A stretch of 64,000 nucleotides of DNA from Cichorium intybus (Eukaryota; Streptophyta; Magnoliopsida; Asterales; Asteraceae): positions 119,432,298 to 119,496,297 of the forward strand of contig CM042012.1 in the NCBI GenBank assembly GCA_023525715.1, given 5' to 3'. The notes under the pieces are model-generated. The model saw only the letters and a program-made list of their open reading frames with translations, was not told the DNA's origin and did no database searches. A program made the translations under genes and the position numbers. Positions 9,601 to 22,205 of the stretch are shown piece after piece. Position 1 is the first letter of the stretch, and the number at the start of each line of letters is the position of its first letter.

Positions 9601-11292
9601 TTCTTCCTTTTGTCCACATGTTTTCAAGATTTTCTGGTTGAAGAACTTCTGTTCTTCTTTGGGTTGCTGCTTCTAGAACACGGGCCCAATCGGATGTCCG
9701 TGTATGCATTGATTCATCTTGGGTGGGCCCACTTGCCACGGTGGAAGTTGTTTCCTTTTGGGTGTTAGGGGTAGTTGATGTCTTTTCACTATTTTGACTA
9801 CAAGAAGATCCGGTGTTAAAAGAAGTTAACTCTTGACCTTTTTCATTGTTTGTAGTTGTACTAGAAGATTGATTTTGGGGTTGAATTTGATCTGTGACAT
9901 TAGATTGATCATCACTTCCCTCTTTTTCACCCTTATTTGTTGCAAGAAAAATACCTTCAATCAACTCATTTATACGCCTGTCAAAAAGTATACATCAAAA
10001 AGTATATAAAAAGAGTTTGATTTTTATAAAAAAAGGACTTACCCTGGGCTTGCAAATCTCATTACAGGTTCCATTATCAAGCATGTTAAAAGCTCTCTTG
10101 TAACGCATCTAACTAAAGGGCATTGAGCTTCACGTGGTCTAAGTACTGCAGCCAAAAGTGCTCCCATAATCCGTTTAAGAAACTACAAAATAAGAAAAAA
10201 AATCAGAATGCATTCATGAAATGTTGATGAAGATAGTGATAATCTTACATATGAACTCTCGTCTCACACCTTGTACTCACTCTCGGGAGATATTAAAGCT
10301 GGATGAAGTTCGTTTGAAGCCATGAGATGATGTTTTAATCTTTCATCTCTTTCTTCAGAAGATAATGTCACCATAACTTCTCTCCCAATAGAAGCTTGGT
10401 TTTTCCTGAATAGTTCTAAGTGATCTCCTACTAGGTCAACAACATCCCTGAAACAATCATAATCACAATAGCAGTTGATTCAAGCTTCAAAGTGTCTATT
10501 AGAAAAGGATTTAAGAAGTACTAACCTTGTTAGCATGTCAACAAGGTTTATGTCTTTGACTCTCATGGAGATTTCAGCAAGAATATCCATGATAATGGCA
10601 TGTATGAGCTCTGGAGCTTCTTTGTCAGGTGTTATGTCTGAATACCACAAATCAAGCACAAATTCTTGCAAAATCTTGTTAGTGAAATCATCCATGGCAG
10701 CCTCGACTACTGGAGAATCTATCTTCCGTTTCCATTTAGGTGGAGGAGGCAAGGTGTTAAGACGAGAATCATTCACAGATAATTGTTTTTTCTCTAAGTG
10801 TGATAGATATGAACGTCGGCCTGATTTCCTGGTCTTCCAATGGAAATCCACTTCGGTTAATAGAATGTGAGCGCCGGATACCAGAAGAATTGCTATAGGA
10901 ACATTCATCCACATCGATTTACTGGTATCTGTAACAATTAAACGACTAAGTAATCAACGTTCAGATGTAGTTTTCTCGCTAAACAATTAATGCATTACGT
11001 TGGCTTAGCAATTCGACGCTGATTTATCACAAATTCATGTAGTAATTACCGCTTTGGAATTGATTACAAGTTACAGGTCAAAGCATTAGGGTAAATATAT
11101 CCTAATTTGAAATAAAATCAACAAATCAGGAATAATTGAGAATAATGAACAAATGGAATTTGATTTAACTACATGATCAAATAGAAATTGAAGAAACTTA
11201 CGGGTTAAAAAGTATGTGACAGCGAAAATACATATAGCCCACCATACAGTACGAAGCTTTGCTTCCTCGATCAGATCCTGTAACGTTTCCAT
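6640..11292 (-). CDS. PXA-PX domain sorting nexin, C-terminally truncated
   Basis: Ten exons on the minus strand, all GT..AG and in phase: 11292-11202, 10928-10526, 10447-10270, 10182-10043, 9977-9230, 8373-8273, 8187-8043, 7622-7554, 7464-7419, 7073-6640 (2355 bases, 784 residues). The start METLQDLIEEAK is the family's conserved N-terminus and is followed by two hydrophobic segments (WWAICIFAVTYFLT; VPIAILLVSGAHILL). Then come a PXA domain (VVEAAMDDFTNKILQEFV ... WYSDITPD, about residues 85-270), a long Ser/Asn-rich linker in exon 5, and a PX domain in exons 6-8 (FVKRRYRNFERLHRHL, LPPKRIFSSST), which in this family binds phosphoinositides on endosomes. The C-terminal nexin domain is absent: after SEVLNLAA the exon runs into transposon D2 at 6670 and adds KLYYKWDEV before a stop. 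Relatives are near 1000 residues. The break coincides with the duplication joint, so this is probably a broken copy whose intact parent lies left of the window. Expression cannot be judged. Confidence 0.88.
8565..9200. mobile_element. Outer hairpin MITE in nexin intron 5
   Basis: Inverted arms of about 70 bases: TGGTCCCTGAGTATAGCTGA near 8580 pairs with TCAGCTATACTCAAGGACCA near 9165, and TTTGGTCCCAAAAAGTT near 8610 pairs with AACTTTTTGGGACCAAA near 9137. It lies wholly in the 856-base intron between exons 5 and 6 and was itself split by the 320-bp MITE at 8762. The exact ends and target duplication were not fixed. Confidence 0.55.
8762..9081. mobile_element. Mutator-type MITE nested in the intron MITE
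   Basis: 320 bp with perfect 11-base ends (GAGTAAATTAC ... GTAATTTACTC) extending into long inverted arms rich in the repeated phrase TTTTGGTCCCTGTGGTTT. It is flanked by a perfect 9-bp duplication TTTTACATG at 8753-8761 and 9082-9090; a 9-bp duplication is the Mutator signature. No coding capacity. A related phrase (TTGCACCGGTGGT) occurs near 32466, probably a decayed relative. Confidence 0.88.
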
Positions 11293-12452
11293 AACGTCCG
11301 TTGGTATTAAACCCTAATGCTTGATTGAGAACATCGTTAGTTATGAAACAAATGCGGGGAGACAGTAGATTGTGATGAATGTGAATTGTAATGAGCCTGA
11401 CGCGAAAATGATTCGATTGAGGGCATGATCGAACTCGTAATCCAAAATTTTGGGATCATGAAAACGAGAGTTTGTGGGATTTCTTGTGGCGACGTTGCTG
11501 TAGCCGTTTGGTTTGATCCGCCATGGAAGAGGGAGAGCGGGGCTACAGTTATTGGGATATCCACGTGGCGAGTCAGAATATCCGTCGTGGAATAAACGGA
11601 ATAAAGTAATAGAAATAAAAAATATTATTTTTCTTTGTGTTTTCATGTCAAAAATAATGGGAATAAAGTTTATTTTTTATGTTTCTTGAGTTCAGGAAAG
11701 GAAGAAATAATGATAAGGGACGTTGAATAAGCTATAACATTTTTCCAAATCACCTCGACATTAATAACGTTTGTTTGGAATTTTTTAAAACAGAGAAATC
11801 TAAAAAGGACACTATTTTTGATGATATAGTATTTTTTTTCTTTTTGGTTTGTAATAGGGAGAAAAATATAAGTTGGAGTGAGATCAAAGGTTGTGTCACA
11901 CACGTAATTACTAATTAGTTTGTAATTTTTTTGTTTTGCTTCTGGCTCCTTGCTAAAGGTTGCTGATAAATTGTGTTTTGCAATCAACCAATGAACAATC
12001 TTACGAACGACATACAAACACGTTAAGATGTAGGAAAAACTAAAAGAGTGAATAAACTTAAATGGACTCTATTTTTATTTTTGATGGTTAATTGGTTATC
12101 ATCTAGTTTTCCAATATTTATGTTATTTTACTCTATTGAAAGAACCCTTTGAGTGTAGATCATAAACACTTCACAATAAGTACATTGTTCACCCTATTGC
12201 GAAACCGTAACACTCGTCATTTTCAACAAAGTGATTTCAAAATCATTTTGCAAGAATTACATCATAAATCACTTCTAAAAACTTAAGCCTAAATGATCAC
12301 AACTTATACAAGTGTCAAAAACTCTTTAACTCTAAGTATAACAAATACTTCCTAAAATATATCAGTTTTTATTTTTTAAATTTAAATATAACAAATACTT
12401 GTTAAGATATATAAGTTTTTTTCCCATCCTACTCGGACTCCCAATACACATA
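11293..12452. promoter_or_regulatory. Upstream region of the nexin gene
   Basis: Sequence 5' of the nexin start and up to the beginning of the right duplicate within this window. The part next to the gene (11293-11600) is less AT-rich than its surroundings and contains CCACGTGGCG near 11560, an ACGT-core element of the G-box type. That fits a plant promoter but is not proof. From about 11650 the DNA is AT-rich without a supported gene. Confidence 0.35.
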
Positions 12453-13416
12453 TTCATACCGAAAGAACGAGAACGAGTTTGTGCAATCAGCAGCGGAACG
12501 TTTTGAGGGCCAAAATGGACCATGACCCCTCCGTTTTCTGGCATTAATATATGTTAATATTCTGAACAATTTCCTGTTATTTAAAAAAAGACACATCGTG
12601 AAATTTGGAAGGAAGTGTCACACCACAAATTCAATTGATTTATATGAACTATAATTTATGAAAAATATAATTTATGAAAATGCCTATGCCATTGAACAAT
12701 ATCAATTGATTTATATGGATTTTGATTATTATACCATTTTCTTCTATTTATAGTTATGTTTGTAAATTTTTACATTTTATTTGGTTTGTTAACTTTGTAT
12801 TTGTATTTAACTTTGTATTCATTCTTAACTTGTAAAATTTTATTTATTTAATTGTTTTGTTAACTTTTTGTATTTTTTGATAGGTTTAATGAATGTTTTG
12901 ATTTTTTTATTTAAGCTTTATATGTTAATTATTGTTTTATTTTGTTTTTAGTTAATTGCTAATTAATTTTATTATGTAATATACACAATTTGTTTATATG
13001 GTTTCATTCGGCTCCTTAATAATAACATCTTTGTGACCATTATTTGTGATATCTCATGTTCCATGGTGACAATGTTTAAAAAGAAATGGAAAACCCTCCT
13101 TACCTATTTAGCATTTATCATTTATTTGTTTTTCCAAATTCATTTTCTCAAAACATGTTTTACCCGTTTAATTTCTTTTTGAATATTTTCATCACATTAA
13201 ACATGATGGTCAATTACACTTAAAATTTCTACATTTATGTTCCAAGTGATCTTTCAATATAAACACTAACAAGTAACAACACCAAGCTCGCTAAATATAG
13301 AGGACAACTTTGTCAATGATGGAAAGTCTCATTTACAATAACACAAAACAGAATTTCTATACCAATATACCAACTTATTTAACCAAAAATTGTTCTATGG
13401 ACCAATGACCATGCCA

Positions 13417-14234
13417 TTACATACCACCCAACGAATATTCTCGAAGCTTTTTCACCTCGTACCATGAGTTAAGAACACCTAACGCCTTATCTGTACCCGA
13501 AAACGCTAATTGCACTTTAAGATTGCAGTCGACATTGGTCTTACACTTCGAAATTGGTGTAGCACATTCTTGATTGTTCAGGCAAACACTTGATTTCTCT
13601 GCACACGATTTACACCCAAATTTCTTCCAGTATAAGTTTATAAGTCTGCCTTCTTGGAATTCAAGTACCTTTACAGATGAAAACGGATTGAAAATCGATG
13701 AAATTGAATTCAAAATCAAAGCGTTAAGGGTCGTGTACTCATGTTCTACTGCTGTATTATCTTACCAGAGTGAAACTTGTGATGATGTTTGATTTATCAG
13801 CGACTAAAGCAGGTATCGATCTTGCTGCGTATTGTTTTCCGGCAAATGCGACCATATATCCACCATCTTTCGTCTGAGAAATTTCCCAAATGTTGTTAAA
13901 AGTTCAATGGCGATTTCCGAGAGTGAAATGGAAGACGTACCGGATCAAAGTCGGTGGTCTTGATCGTGAGGACAGTGAGTTCGTCGACTTTTGGGCGGAA
14001 GACGGCGAGTTTCGCGTTTCCACAGAGGGAGAGGCGGCTGTCGCAGGGTGAAAGCTGAATTTGTTTGGAGAAGAAGGAATCCTTGGAAGAAAATGCGAGT
14101 CCGAAGGTAAATCCATCCCATCTCCGAACTTTTGAATCTGAACATGGATCGAAAACCTGGTTTGTATCTAATGAACGAACGGCGATCACCGTGGCCATCA
14201 TTATCGTCGGAAACATCATTTTCACGGCAACCAT
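13417..14234 (-). CDS. EXPP1-like secreted protein, copy 2
   Basis: Second copy of the gene at 965-1782, with exons 14234-13941, 13873-13766 and 13668-13417 and the same predicted 217-residue product: signal peptide, cysteine cluster, early C-terminal end at a GTATGT donor-like site. Because the flanks are duplicated too, both copies have the same upstream DNA and would be expected to behave alike if real. They cannot be told apart by sequence inside the gene. Confidence 0.85.
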
Positions 14235-16554
14235 ATTGATCGCCTTGATCTGAATCAATCTTCTTCGGTTGAATAGCAGCTTCAATCGTTAATCTAACAA
14301 ATCCATGAATCGGAAGAGGACTACGAAGAACGGAAGAACTCTATAGTCGAAATTGCCCAATTCTAAACCATAAGAAACAAAAACGTAGCGGGAAAATGGA
14401 ACGCATTGTGAGTTACCCAGAGGATGAGATATACGATATTCTTCAAAGGTTGGTAATGTTTAATGTAAATTGAAGGGTTTTAGAGGACTTCTGATTGAAC
14501 TTTTGCTTGAAAGGTTGGAAATGGAGTTTGAAACGGTTTAATCGGCTGTGCAGGTGGATCTTGTCCTAAAAGTAGTTATGGAAGTTGAAACCTTACCAGC
14601 AAAGAAATGACAAAATGTATATACATCCCGGAGGATTTTTATGCAACTTTGAAAATATATTCAAAAATATAAATGAGAAATCAATATAGATTTTTTTTTT
14701 TTTTTGGAAAATTACAAAAAATGGTTCACATGTTTTGCCATTTTCTTTGAACACATACTAATGAGTTCCAAAATTACAGATTTCTTTAAACACATATTAA
14801 TGAGTTTTAAAATTGTAGATTTAATCCTTTTTGGCTTGTTTGGTAGTGAAATTTGTCTCTGTTATATTTGTAAACACTAGTATACCCTTCTGATTTTTTA
14901 AACAATTAATTTTATTAGATTAATTATTAAAATATTATAAAGGCCTACCCACCTATTTCTTTTTCCAACCTCTAATCTCCCCTCTTCCCATCTCTTCCCT
15001 CCCTTTGTCTTCTCCAACGACAACCACCTTCAATCTTATTCTCCAACTAGCTTTTTCAGTAGGGATATCTTAGTCGTCAGTATAGGCTAATCAAAGTCAA
15101 ATATTTGAGATGGTGTTGAGGATTTCCTTCAACGAGTTATTTTTAGCTTCGGTGATAAGTGATGTTGTGAGTATTGAGCAGTCTGCATTTATCAAAGACA
15201 AACAAATTCTAGATGACACTTTGATCATGAACAAGATTGTAAATTAACCGGTGTAAGGGGAAAAATAAACGGCTGGTGATTTTCAAAGTTGACTTTGAAA
15301 AAAGCGCATCACTCTATTAGTGGGAGTACCTTGATCAAATCATGATGTTCATGGGGTTTGGTCAGGTCCGGTGGGATTGGATTCATGTTTGTTTATGATC
15401 TGCAAGGTCGTTGGTCTCTCTCAATGGTAGCCCCACTATGGAGTTCCAACTGTTCAAAGGCCTAAGGCAAAGAGAATCGTTATCTCTTTTTTGTGCATTC
15501 TTTTGATAGAGGGGTTGCATGTAGCGATAGAGGATGCAATGACAACCACGATTTTTAAATCGACTATTTTTGGGGATGACGTGTGTACTCTTTCACATCC
15601 GTTGTATGCAGATGATGCTCTTTAGAATGGGATGAGGAGAATGTTCGTAATCTTCTCCGTATTATTCAGTGTTTTTATTTGTCTTCAGGTTTGAAAATTA
15701 ATCTTCTCAAGTCCAACTTGTCGGTGGTGGGGTTAAATTTAGCCTCCATAACTTTGATGGCCTACATGACAGGATATGGAGCCGGTTCTTTTCCTTTTAA
15801 GTATTTGGGTATTTCGGTTGGTGACGAGATGTCTCAGATTGTAGCCTGGTGTTGGTTGAAATGTTTTGGAAATGACATTCGAATTGGAAGACTAAAATGG
15901 TTTTGATTGGGTGTCATTTAACGTTATTGAATTCGATTTTAGGGAGTTTGGGCATATATTATATGTCATTGTTTCAGGTCCCTCGTGGATTATAAAACCG
16001 CTAGAATCGATTAGGCCCAATTTTTTGGGTGCTAAGGAGAATAAAAGAATGATGAGTTGGGTGAAGGAAGATGCAGTCCTTAATTCTAGAGATAATGGTG
16101 GATTAAACGTGTGAAGTATTTCACATTTTAATCCAACACTTTTGTATAGGTGGATGTGGAGGTTTGCTATGGACCCAGATGCTTTGTGGGTGAAGGTTAT
16201 TAATGTGTGCCATGGTGCTTTGCCCGGTTTGAGTTTAAATCGAAGGAGCGGTATTCAGTTTGGCACTTAGGCAGTTGTAGTTGGCCATATAAATCATCTC
16301 CATGACAAAGGTGTAATTACCCATTTTGATATGCTATATGTTCACATTTCATATTGGCAAAAGGCATGGCGTGGTGATGTCCTATTTACTCGTCTGTTTG
16401 ACACGTTGTATGCTTTGTGTACTCGAAAGCATAGATTTGTAAATGATTTTTGGACCGAGAATGGTTGGGTCTTTCGTTGGAGGTGTTCAATTAGGGGTAG
16501 GGCCGAGAGTACACAACTCTTGACTTTGATGGAAGTCCCCAATGATGTAGTTAT

Positions 16555-17391
16555 TGTTGGAATAGTGTCCAATGTCATAACTAATTAGTAAAGACTTTCC
16601 ATTAATACCGGGGTTCTTTTTAGGTTGCCTTCACTAGTCCTAATGGTATTAGAGTTAACTAAAAGAAAGAGATAAATAGTTTATTAATTTGTTATGTGAT
16701 GATAAATTAATTGTGAAACTAGTTTGAAATTGATTGAAATTAATTGGAATTAATTTGACATTAATTAAAAGTGCATGGACTTAATATTAATTGTTCAATA
16801 GTTGGACAAAGGGATAGACTAGAACCCTAGAGATAGGGGACGAAATCAAGGAAAGGATAAGCCTTCTTGATTTTGTCTACAAGGAGTCGATAGGGAAGGT
16901 TTTTGAATTTAAGATAAGTTGGATTATTTAATCAATTATCTTTATCCAGTTTGAATTCAAATCAACTTTATCTCTAAATCATCCTTCAGCTATAAATATC
17001 CTTCCTGGGCTCCTCATAATTTTCGTCCCACTTTAGAGCACTCTTAGACTCGGAGTTTTCTCTTCTCTCTCAGCATAATCTATAATCCCTCTTTAGAGTT
17101 TTATAGCGAGCTTTCTTAAATACCTAATTAATTTGATAATTTGGACTTATTAGGTGTGAACCATTAGACGCATTCTCTTTTGGATACTACATTCCTTAGC
17201 ATTGTGGAATTGTTATTCATCAATGGTAACAAATTGGTTTTGATCAAGGTTGGTTTTTCTTGATCCCTCTTGTAGTTGTTAATATCATTAGGTAGGATCC
17301 TTGTAGGTTTTAGTAAAGTTGCTTGTCTTAGATTAATTTTGTGTGTTTCCGCTACCATGATAATTGAATCCAGGGTATATAAAATCTATTA
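16555..17391 (+). mobile_element. Solo LTR, copia-like, copy 2
   Basis: Partner of 4103-4939, with the same GTTAT duplication at 16550-16554 and 17392-17396. Confidence 0.7.
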
Positions 17392-17456
17392 GTTATTTCT
17401 TCTACTTAAGATAAATGGAGATGGGTGCATGATCATTGTCATTAGTTTACAGCTAA

Positions 17457-17786
17457 GGGGATGTTTGGGATTGCTTATTTAAGTTGATAAGCATTTTTGG
17501 ACAAAAGTGCTTCTTAGCTTATGACTTTTTAAAAAGAAATTTTTAAAAACGTGTTTGAATTAGTTTATATGTGTAAAATGACTAAAAAGTGACTTTTATA
17601 AGCTACAACTTGAGAAGTTGTTTCTTAAAAGTTAATAAATCATAGCTCCTTACTTCTTAGAATGACTTTTGTATGCTATTCAAAAAGAAGTTTTCATTTT
17701 GAATTATATATTTCCCAGTTTTAATTAATGACTTTTCAAAAAGCCAATAAGTCAATAAGTTATTCTCCACCACAATCCCAAACCCC
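17457..17786. mobile_element. PIF/Harbinger-type MITE, copy 2
   Basis: Partner of 5005-5334, with TAA target duplications at 17454-17456 and 17787-17789 and the same inverted ends. Confidence 0.8.
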
Positions 17787-18889
17787 TAAGTCTGCTAGGG
17801 TTTGTATTGATGAAGTCATTCTTCCTACTCTTCATTCTATTACTAGGTAAAATACGAGTGTGCCAATCAAAGTGGATGTTTTATTTGGAGATTGGTGTAC
17901 CTCCTACATGGGAGAGGTTAGATAACATAGGTCTAGAAGTGCAATTTACACTGAGTGGATTTGTGGGGTTTTCGTGGAAGATGTCATACATTTACTTTTA
18001 AGTGTGCAGTAGCTCGCCACCTATGGTCTAGGGTAGCAGCTTGGATAAATGTCCCTATCCAGATTTTGATAGTATAACACAATTTTTTCTTGGATTCATA
18101 GCCAGTCGATTGCTCGACTAAAACGCTTTACTGTGGATGTCATTTTATCGACGGCGATGTGGGTAATTTGGTGCTACAGAAACACAGTATTGGGGTTCAT
18201 TAATCGTGAAGAAAAGGGAGGTGGTTGGAAGGAGAGCGTGGGCTGGGGTGGGGGGTTTTATATTAATTAAAAAGTAGATTAATTTTTTTTTTGAAAAACA
18301 GTTATATAAAGAGTAAAATAGACATTACAAGTTTGACGGAGACCAAATCCACAACCAAACTATGCCAAAAAGACCATACGTGTAATTTTGACCTAAAGAA
18401 AAAAACAAACTATATGGAACATTTTTGCAATGGTTGTTTTTAAACCATATACATTATTTTTAGAATATCTACATATAAACAAAATTTAGAGAAAATTACG
18501 AAAATCACTTTGTGGGGGTTGTTTTTTTTATTTGATTCAAATAGTTTCAAAGTTTCAAGTATGGTCCTTTTGAAAGGGTTTCTTTGTGTAGTTGGTCTCC
18601 ATCAAACTTGAATCGATTATTTTACCTTTTAAATTTATTCTTTTACAACTTTGAATATGTTTTTAATGTTTTATTATTAACAAAAATAAAAAAGAACTCA
18701 AACCCTCCCTCACACCCCTCTTCCCCTTTCCCTTACCAAAAGTTGTCCCCTCATTCTCCCCCCTCTTTCCCATTCTTCCATTTATCTTCCCATTTCCATT
18801 TCCTCTTTACCCTACCCTTACGAGACAGTGTCCCCATTTCATTTTGTCTTCTTTAACGACCACCACCAGCAGACAACAGTCACCAATGA

Positions 18890-21712
18890 TGTGACACCCC
18901 ATTTCTACTGTTTTCAAATACTATGGTTTTTCGTATAAATACATGAATACAAAAATACGGCTTATCAAAAACCAATAATTTACATGTTTAAAACAGTGGG
19001 TGTTACAAATCCATACCAAAACTAACCATAGTAAGCAAGAAAGGATTAAACCTTGAGTCCAAGATAGGAGCTAATTCGAGCTCCACTCCAGCTAAACTTC
19101 ATCCCATTTATAGTATAGCTTTTAACCTGGAATACATGGCAAAACATAGAATACGTAAGACAAAAATGTCTCGTGAGTTACATGAGTTTTAGACTCAAAC
19201 CTTTAACTTCTTTTTTTTCGACTTTTATAAAATTTATACCATAAAACTTCTGTCAAAACTTTATAGTAATAACATACTATAACTTTTTACTTCTCTGAAT
19301 CATTTCATAACATACTTTGGAAAAATAACATCTTTCAAAACTTTATAGTAGTAACATACTATAACTCTTTACTTTTCAAAATCATTTCATAATATACTTT
19401 ACAAAAATAGCTTCTTTCTTGCTTTCTTTGACTGGTTTTATAAGCTTGCTGGATTTTTATACTTAGGGCTTTAATCACCATAAGTGATACCCCAAGTCTC
19501 TATGGCTAGAAAGAACGGATCAATCCTCACCATAGAAGTGCTGAGGCAATCTACTTCGCGATAGGGTTTTTCCCCCGTAGATCCCTTACCTAACCCGGGT
19601 AGCTTGGAACATAGTTCCCTTACTAACGCTGCTTGCTACAATTACCAGTCATACAAAACATTTTCTGCTCACTTTAACAATTACTTACTTACATAGTGGC
19701 TAATTGCCAAACTTCACCATTTCTTGTCTTTATGGCTAAATACCAAATTCATAACTTTTGTTTCACATAAACCATATGTTTAAAACATGTCTTTATAACA
19801 TTTTAGGCTTAATGCCAAATCATACTTTCCAAACATCTTATAGCTATAAGCCCATTCATACTTGAAAACATATACAATTTGTAACCAAAATATACTTCTT
19901 AAACACATTATGGCTATATGCCTATCCATACTTTCAAACATGTACAACTTGTATTTCAAAATATACTTTCACATAATTGGTACATAGACCAACATACTTT
20001 CACTTAATAAAATTTGTAGTTCAAAACTTAGCTTCAAATATTGCATTATACTTTCACAACAATTTAGAAACAATACTCTTTCAAAACTTAGCTTTCAAAT
20101 ATTGCATTATACTTTCACATATAGAAATTTTATAGAAAAATCTTGAAAATACTTACTTGTCATGTACCCCAGAATGGGTAAAAATACTGCATGTACTCAC
20201 CTTATAATTCTTGAAAAGTCAATTAGACGTTCCTTGGTTCTTTACCCTTTCGATGAGGCTCAATTACTTGACTTGCACCTATATTTAATATATAGCACAT
20301 TAACATTTATTTCTATTGACTCTATAACTCATTAGAGCCCTTATGATGCTATCTTGGGTCATAATAAATATATAACTTTAAAATGACCAACTTTAATTAA
20401 AGCGTATTTTATACGTATTTTACTACAGTACCCTCGGAGGGTCGTATTTCGATTCCGACAATTTTACATGAAGTTTTGGGCCATAATAGACCTATGTTTA
20501 AAATTTGGGGTCAAACGGACAAGTATTGGTCAAAATCTAAAAACTCAAAATCACTTGGCAGGAGACTCACTGCATGTTTCTGCTGGCGCCGCCTCGCGAC
20601 TCGACCAAGGGTGTGGTCGTGACTCGAAGGCTGTTGGTGCCGCCTCGCGACTCGACCAAGGTGTGGTCGCGACGCGAAGGCAAAGCAGATTGCCTTATTT
20701 GGTGATTTTTCAAACTGTAGTTTCACTATTCGCCCCATTAAGCTCTTAATACTTAACTTAATTGGTTTAGGGTCATATCTAGGCCATAAATACCAACTTA
20801 CACTTATTTTTAAACTTCAAAAATCATCAAACCTTCTTTAAAATCTTGAAAATTCTTCCGAAAACACCATTTTTCACCAAAAATCATTTTAGTGAGTTTT
20901 TAAAGCTTGGAACTGATTTCTTACTTCTTTTATGACATTTTTAACTTAACAAAATCGTTAGACCTATATGAAATCAGTTTCAACTCATTAACCCATTTCT
21001 AGGGTTCTTGGGCTAAAAACCCATTTCTTGAAATTTAACCAAAATCAATGTTTATATCTTGTTTTCTAATACAATTTGACTAGATGAAATGTTTGATTCA
21101 CTTGAAACATTTGAACCTTAACTGAAATTTCAGTTTCTAGTTCCTCCCGAGAAGAACACACAAGGAAGTGAGGCTAGAAATTTGATTACTAACCTTAGAA
21201 GCTTGGATTCACCAATTCCAAGGGTTGATTCTTCACTCCTTGCTTCCAATTTTCGTGAATCTTAGAAATCGGGTCTTCAAGGTTCTCTCCCGTAGCCTCT
21301 CTAGAACTATCTTCTGAATTCTATGATTATTAATGAGATATTTTCTCATTTTTATATTTTTTTCATCTTTGTGAAATGACACAACAGCCCCTGAACTTTC
21401 ATTCCTTAGGCTTTTGACACTAATATTAAGTTTGGCCACATGAAGCTAAAATTCTTACATTTTTAGTCCAAAGGACTAAAATACAATTTCATGGTAATTT
21501 ATGAATTTGGTCAAATGACCAAATTACCCTTTTTGGCTAATTTCATTATTCATACATTACAACCCGAACTTCGCATAAACTAGTATTTTATAACTTTTTA
21601 TTATTGTTTTACCACATTTCCCGCTACATTATTTTCACAACTTTCAAAATTTTTGGTATTTACCTTAAGCGTTATCTCGAATATAAATTCAAGATTTTTT
21701 TGGGTCGTTACA
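18890..21712 (-). mobile_element. Element D2, complete non-coding TG..CA element
   Basis: 2823 bp, starting TGTGACACCC and ending GGGTCGTTACA, flanked by a perfect 5-bp duplication AATGA (18885-18889 and 21713-21717). Read on the minus strand it shares landmarks, in the same order, with D1 (33698-42641): the GAGTACATG ... GGGGTACATG block, the CTTGGGGTATCAC block near 19490 and the CACGAGACATTTTTGTCTTACG block near 19165. No reading frame of a known domain was seen. The ends and the 5-bp duplication resemble an LTR element, but no direct LTR pair is evident, so it is best called an unclassified non-autonomous element, possibly a relic of a larger Gypsy-type element. Confidence 0.7.
20580..20690. 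repeat. GC-rich two-copy repeat inside D2
   Basis: The phrase GCCGCCTCGCGACTCGACCA occurs at about 20588 and again at about 20640, each followed by a GTGTGGTCG-like stretch. It is far more GC-rich than the rest of D2. A comparable GC-rich doubled motif (TTAGCGGCGCTAA) occurs in element F near 46160 and 46550. Confidence 0.7.
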
Positions 21713-22079
21713 AATGAGGTCTTAACAATATTATATTTAGATTAATTCTCAAATCACTAAGTGTACTTCACTCTCCCTTAGTCTCACCATAAAGCATTCA
21801 CCCTCCTTTATGGAAACCTTAACTAGAGTGACAAAGATATCAAAAGTGCTCACCAGATAGGAATGGCCACGGTTACGGTTCGGGTTCGGGCCGAGGCGTG
21901 GAAACTAAAACACGACCCGATAAGTTTCTGGTTTCTTATCGGGGCGCCCCACCGGGTTTCGAGTTTTTCAATCGGGTTTCGGGTATCTTATCGGGTTTAC
22001 CAAACCCGTTAATAATATAAACCTACTATAATAAAAGGTAATGCCATTAATATATACCATTAACGTATTCGTTGGACGC

Positions 22080-22205
<126 letters not shown>

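Larger units (their letters stand above)
15092..18242 (+). pseudogene. LINE reverse transcriptase relic, copy 2
   Basis: Identical partner of 2640-5790: an L1-type reverse transcriptase and zf-RVT relic with many stops, interrupted by a solo LTR and a Harbinger MITE. The YADD box lies near 15607. It was duplicated as part of the larger unit, not by retrotransposition, since both insertions and all stops are shared. Confidence 0.85.
12453..19122. repeat. Tandem duplication, right copy
   Basis: Right-hand copy of 1-6670, offset 12452, with the same EXPP1-like gene, LINE relic, solo LTR, MITE and start of D2. At its right end D2 continues without interruption, so this side carries the natural sequence. 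The homology probably extends left of 12453, because the left copy is cut by the window edge. Confidence 0.95.

Noticed and set aside
9230..9964. Separate 266-residue gene on the minus strand
   Set aside because: It is exon 5 of the nexin gene read past its splice donor; the Ser/Asn-rich linker and both splice sites fit the longer model.
12362..12544. Minus-strand frame containing MPENGGVMVHFGPQN
   Set aside because: No family match, no splice partner, and it spans the arbitrary left edge of the repeated segment within the window. Could be an old transposon fragment.
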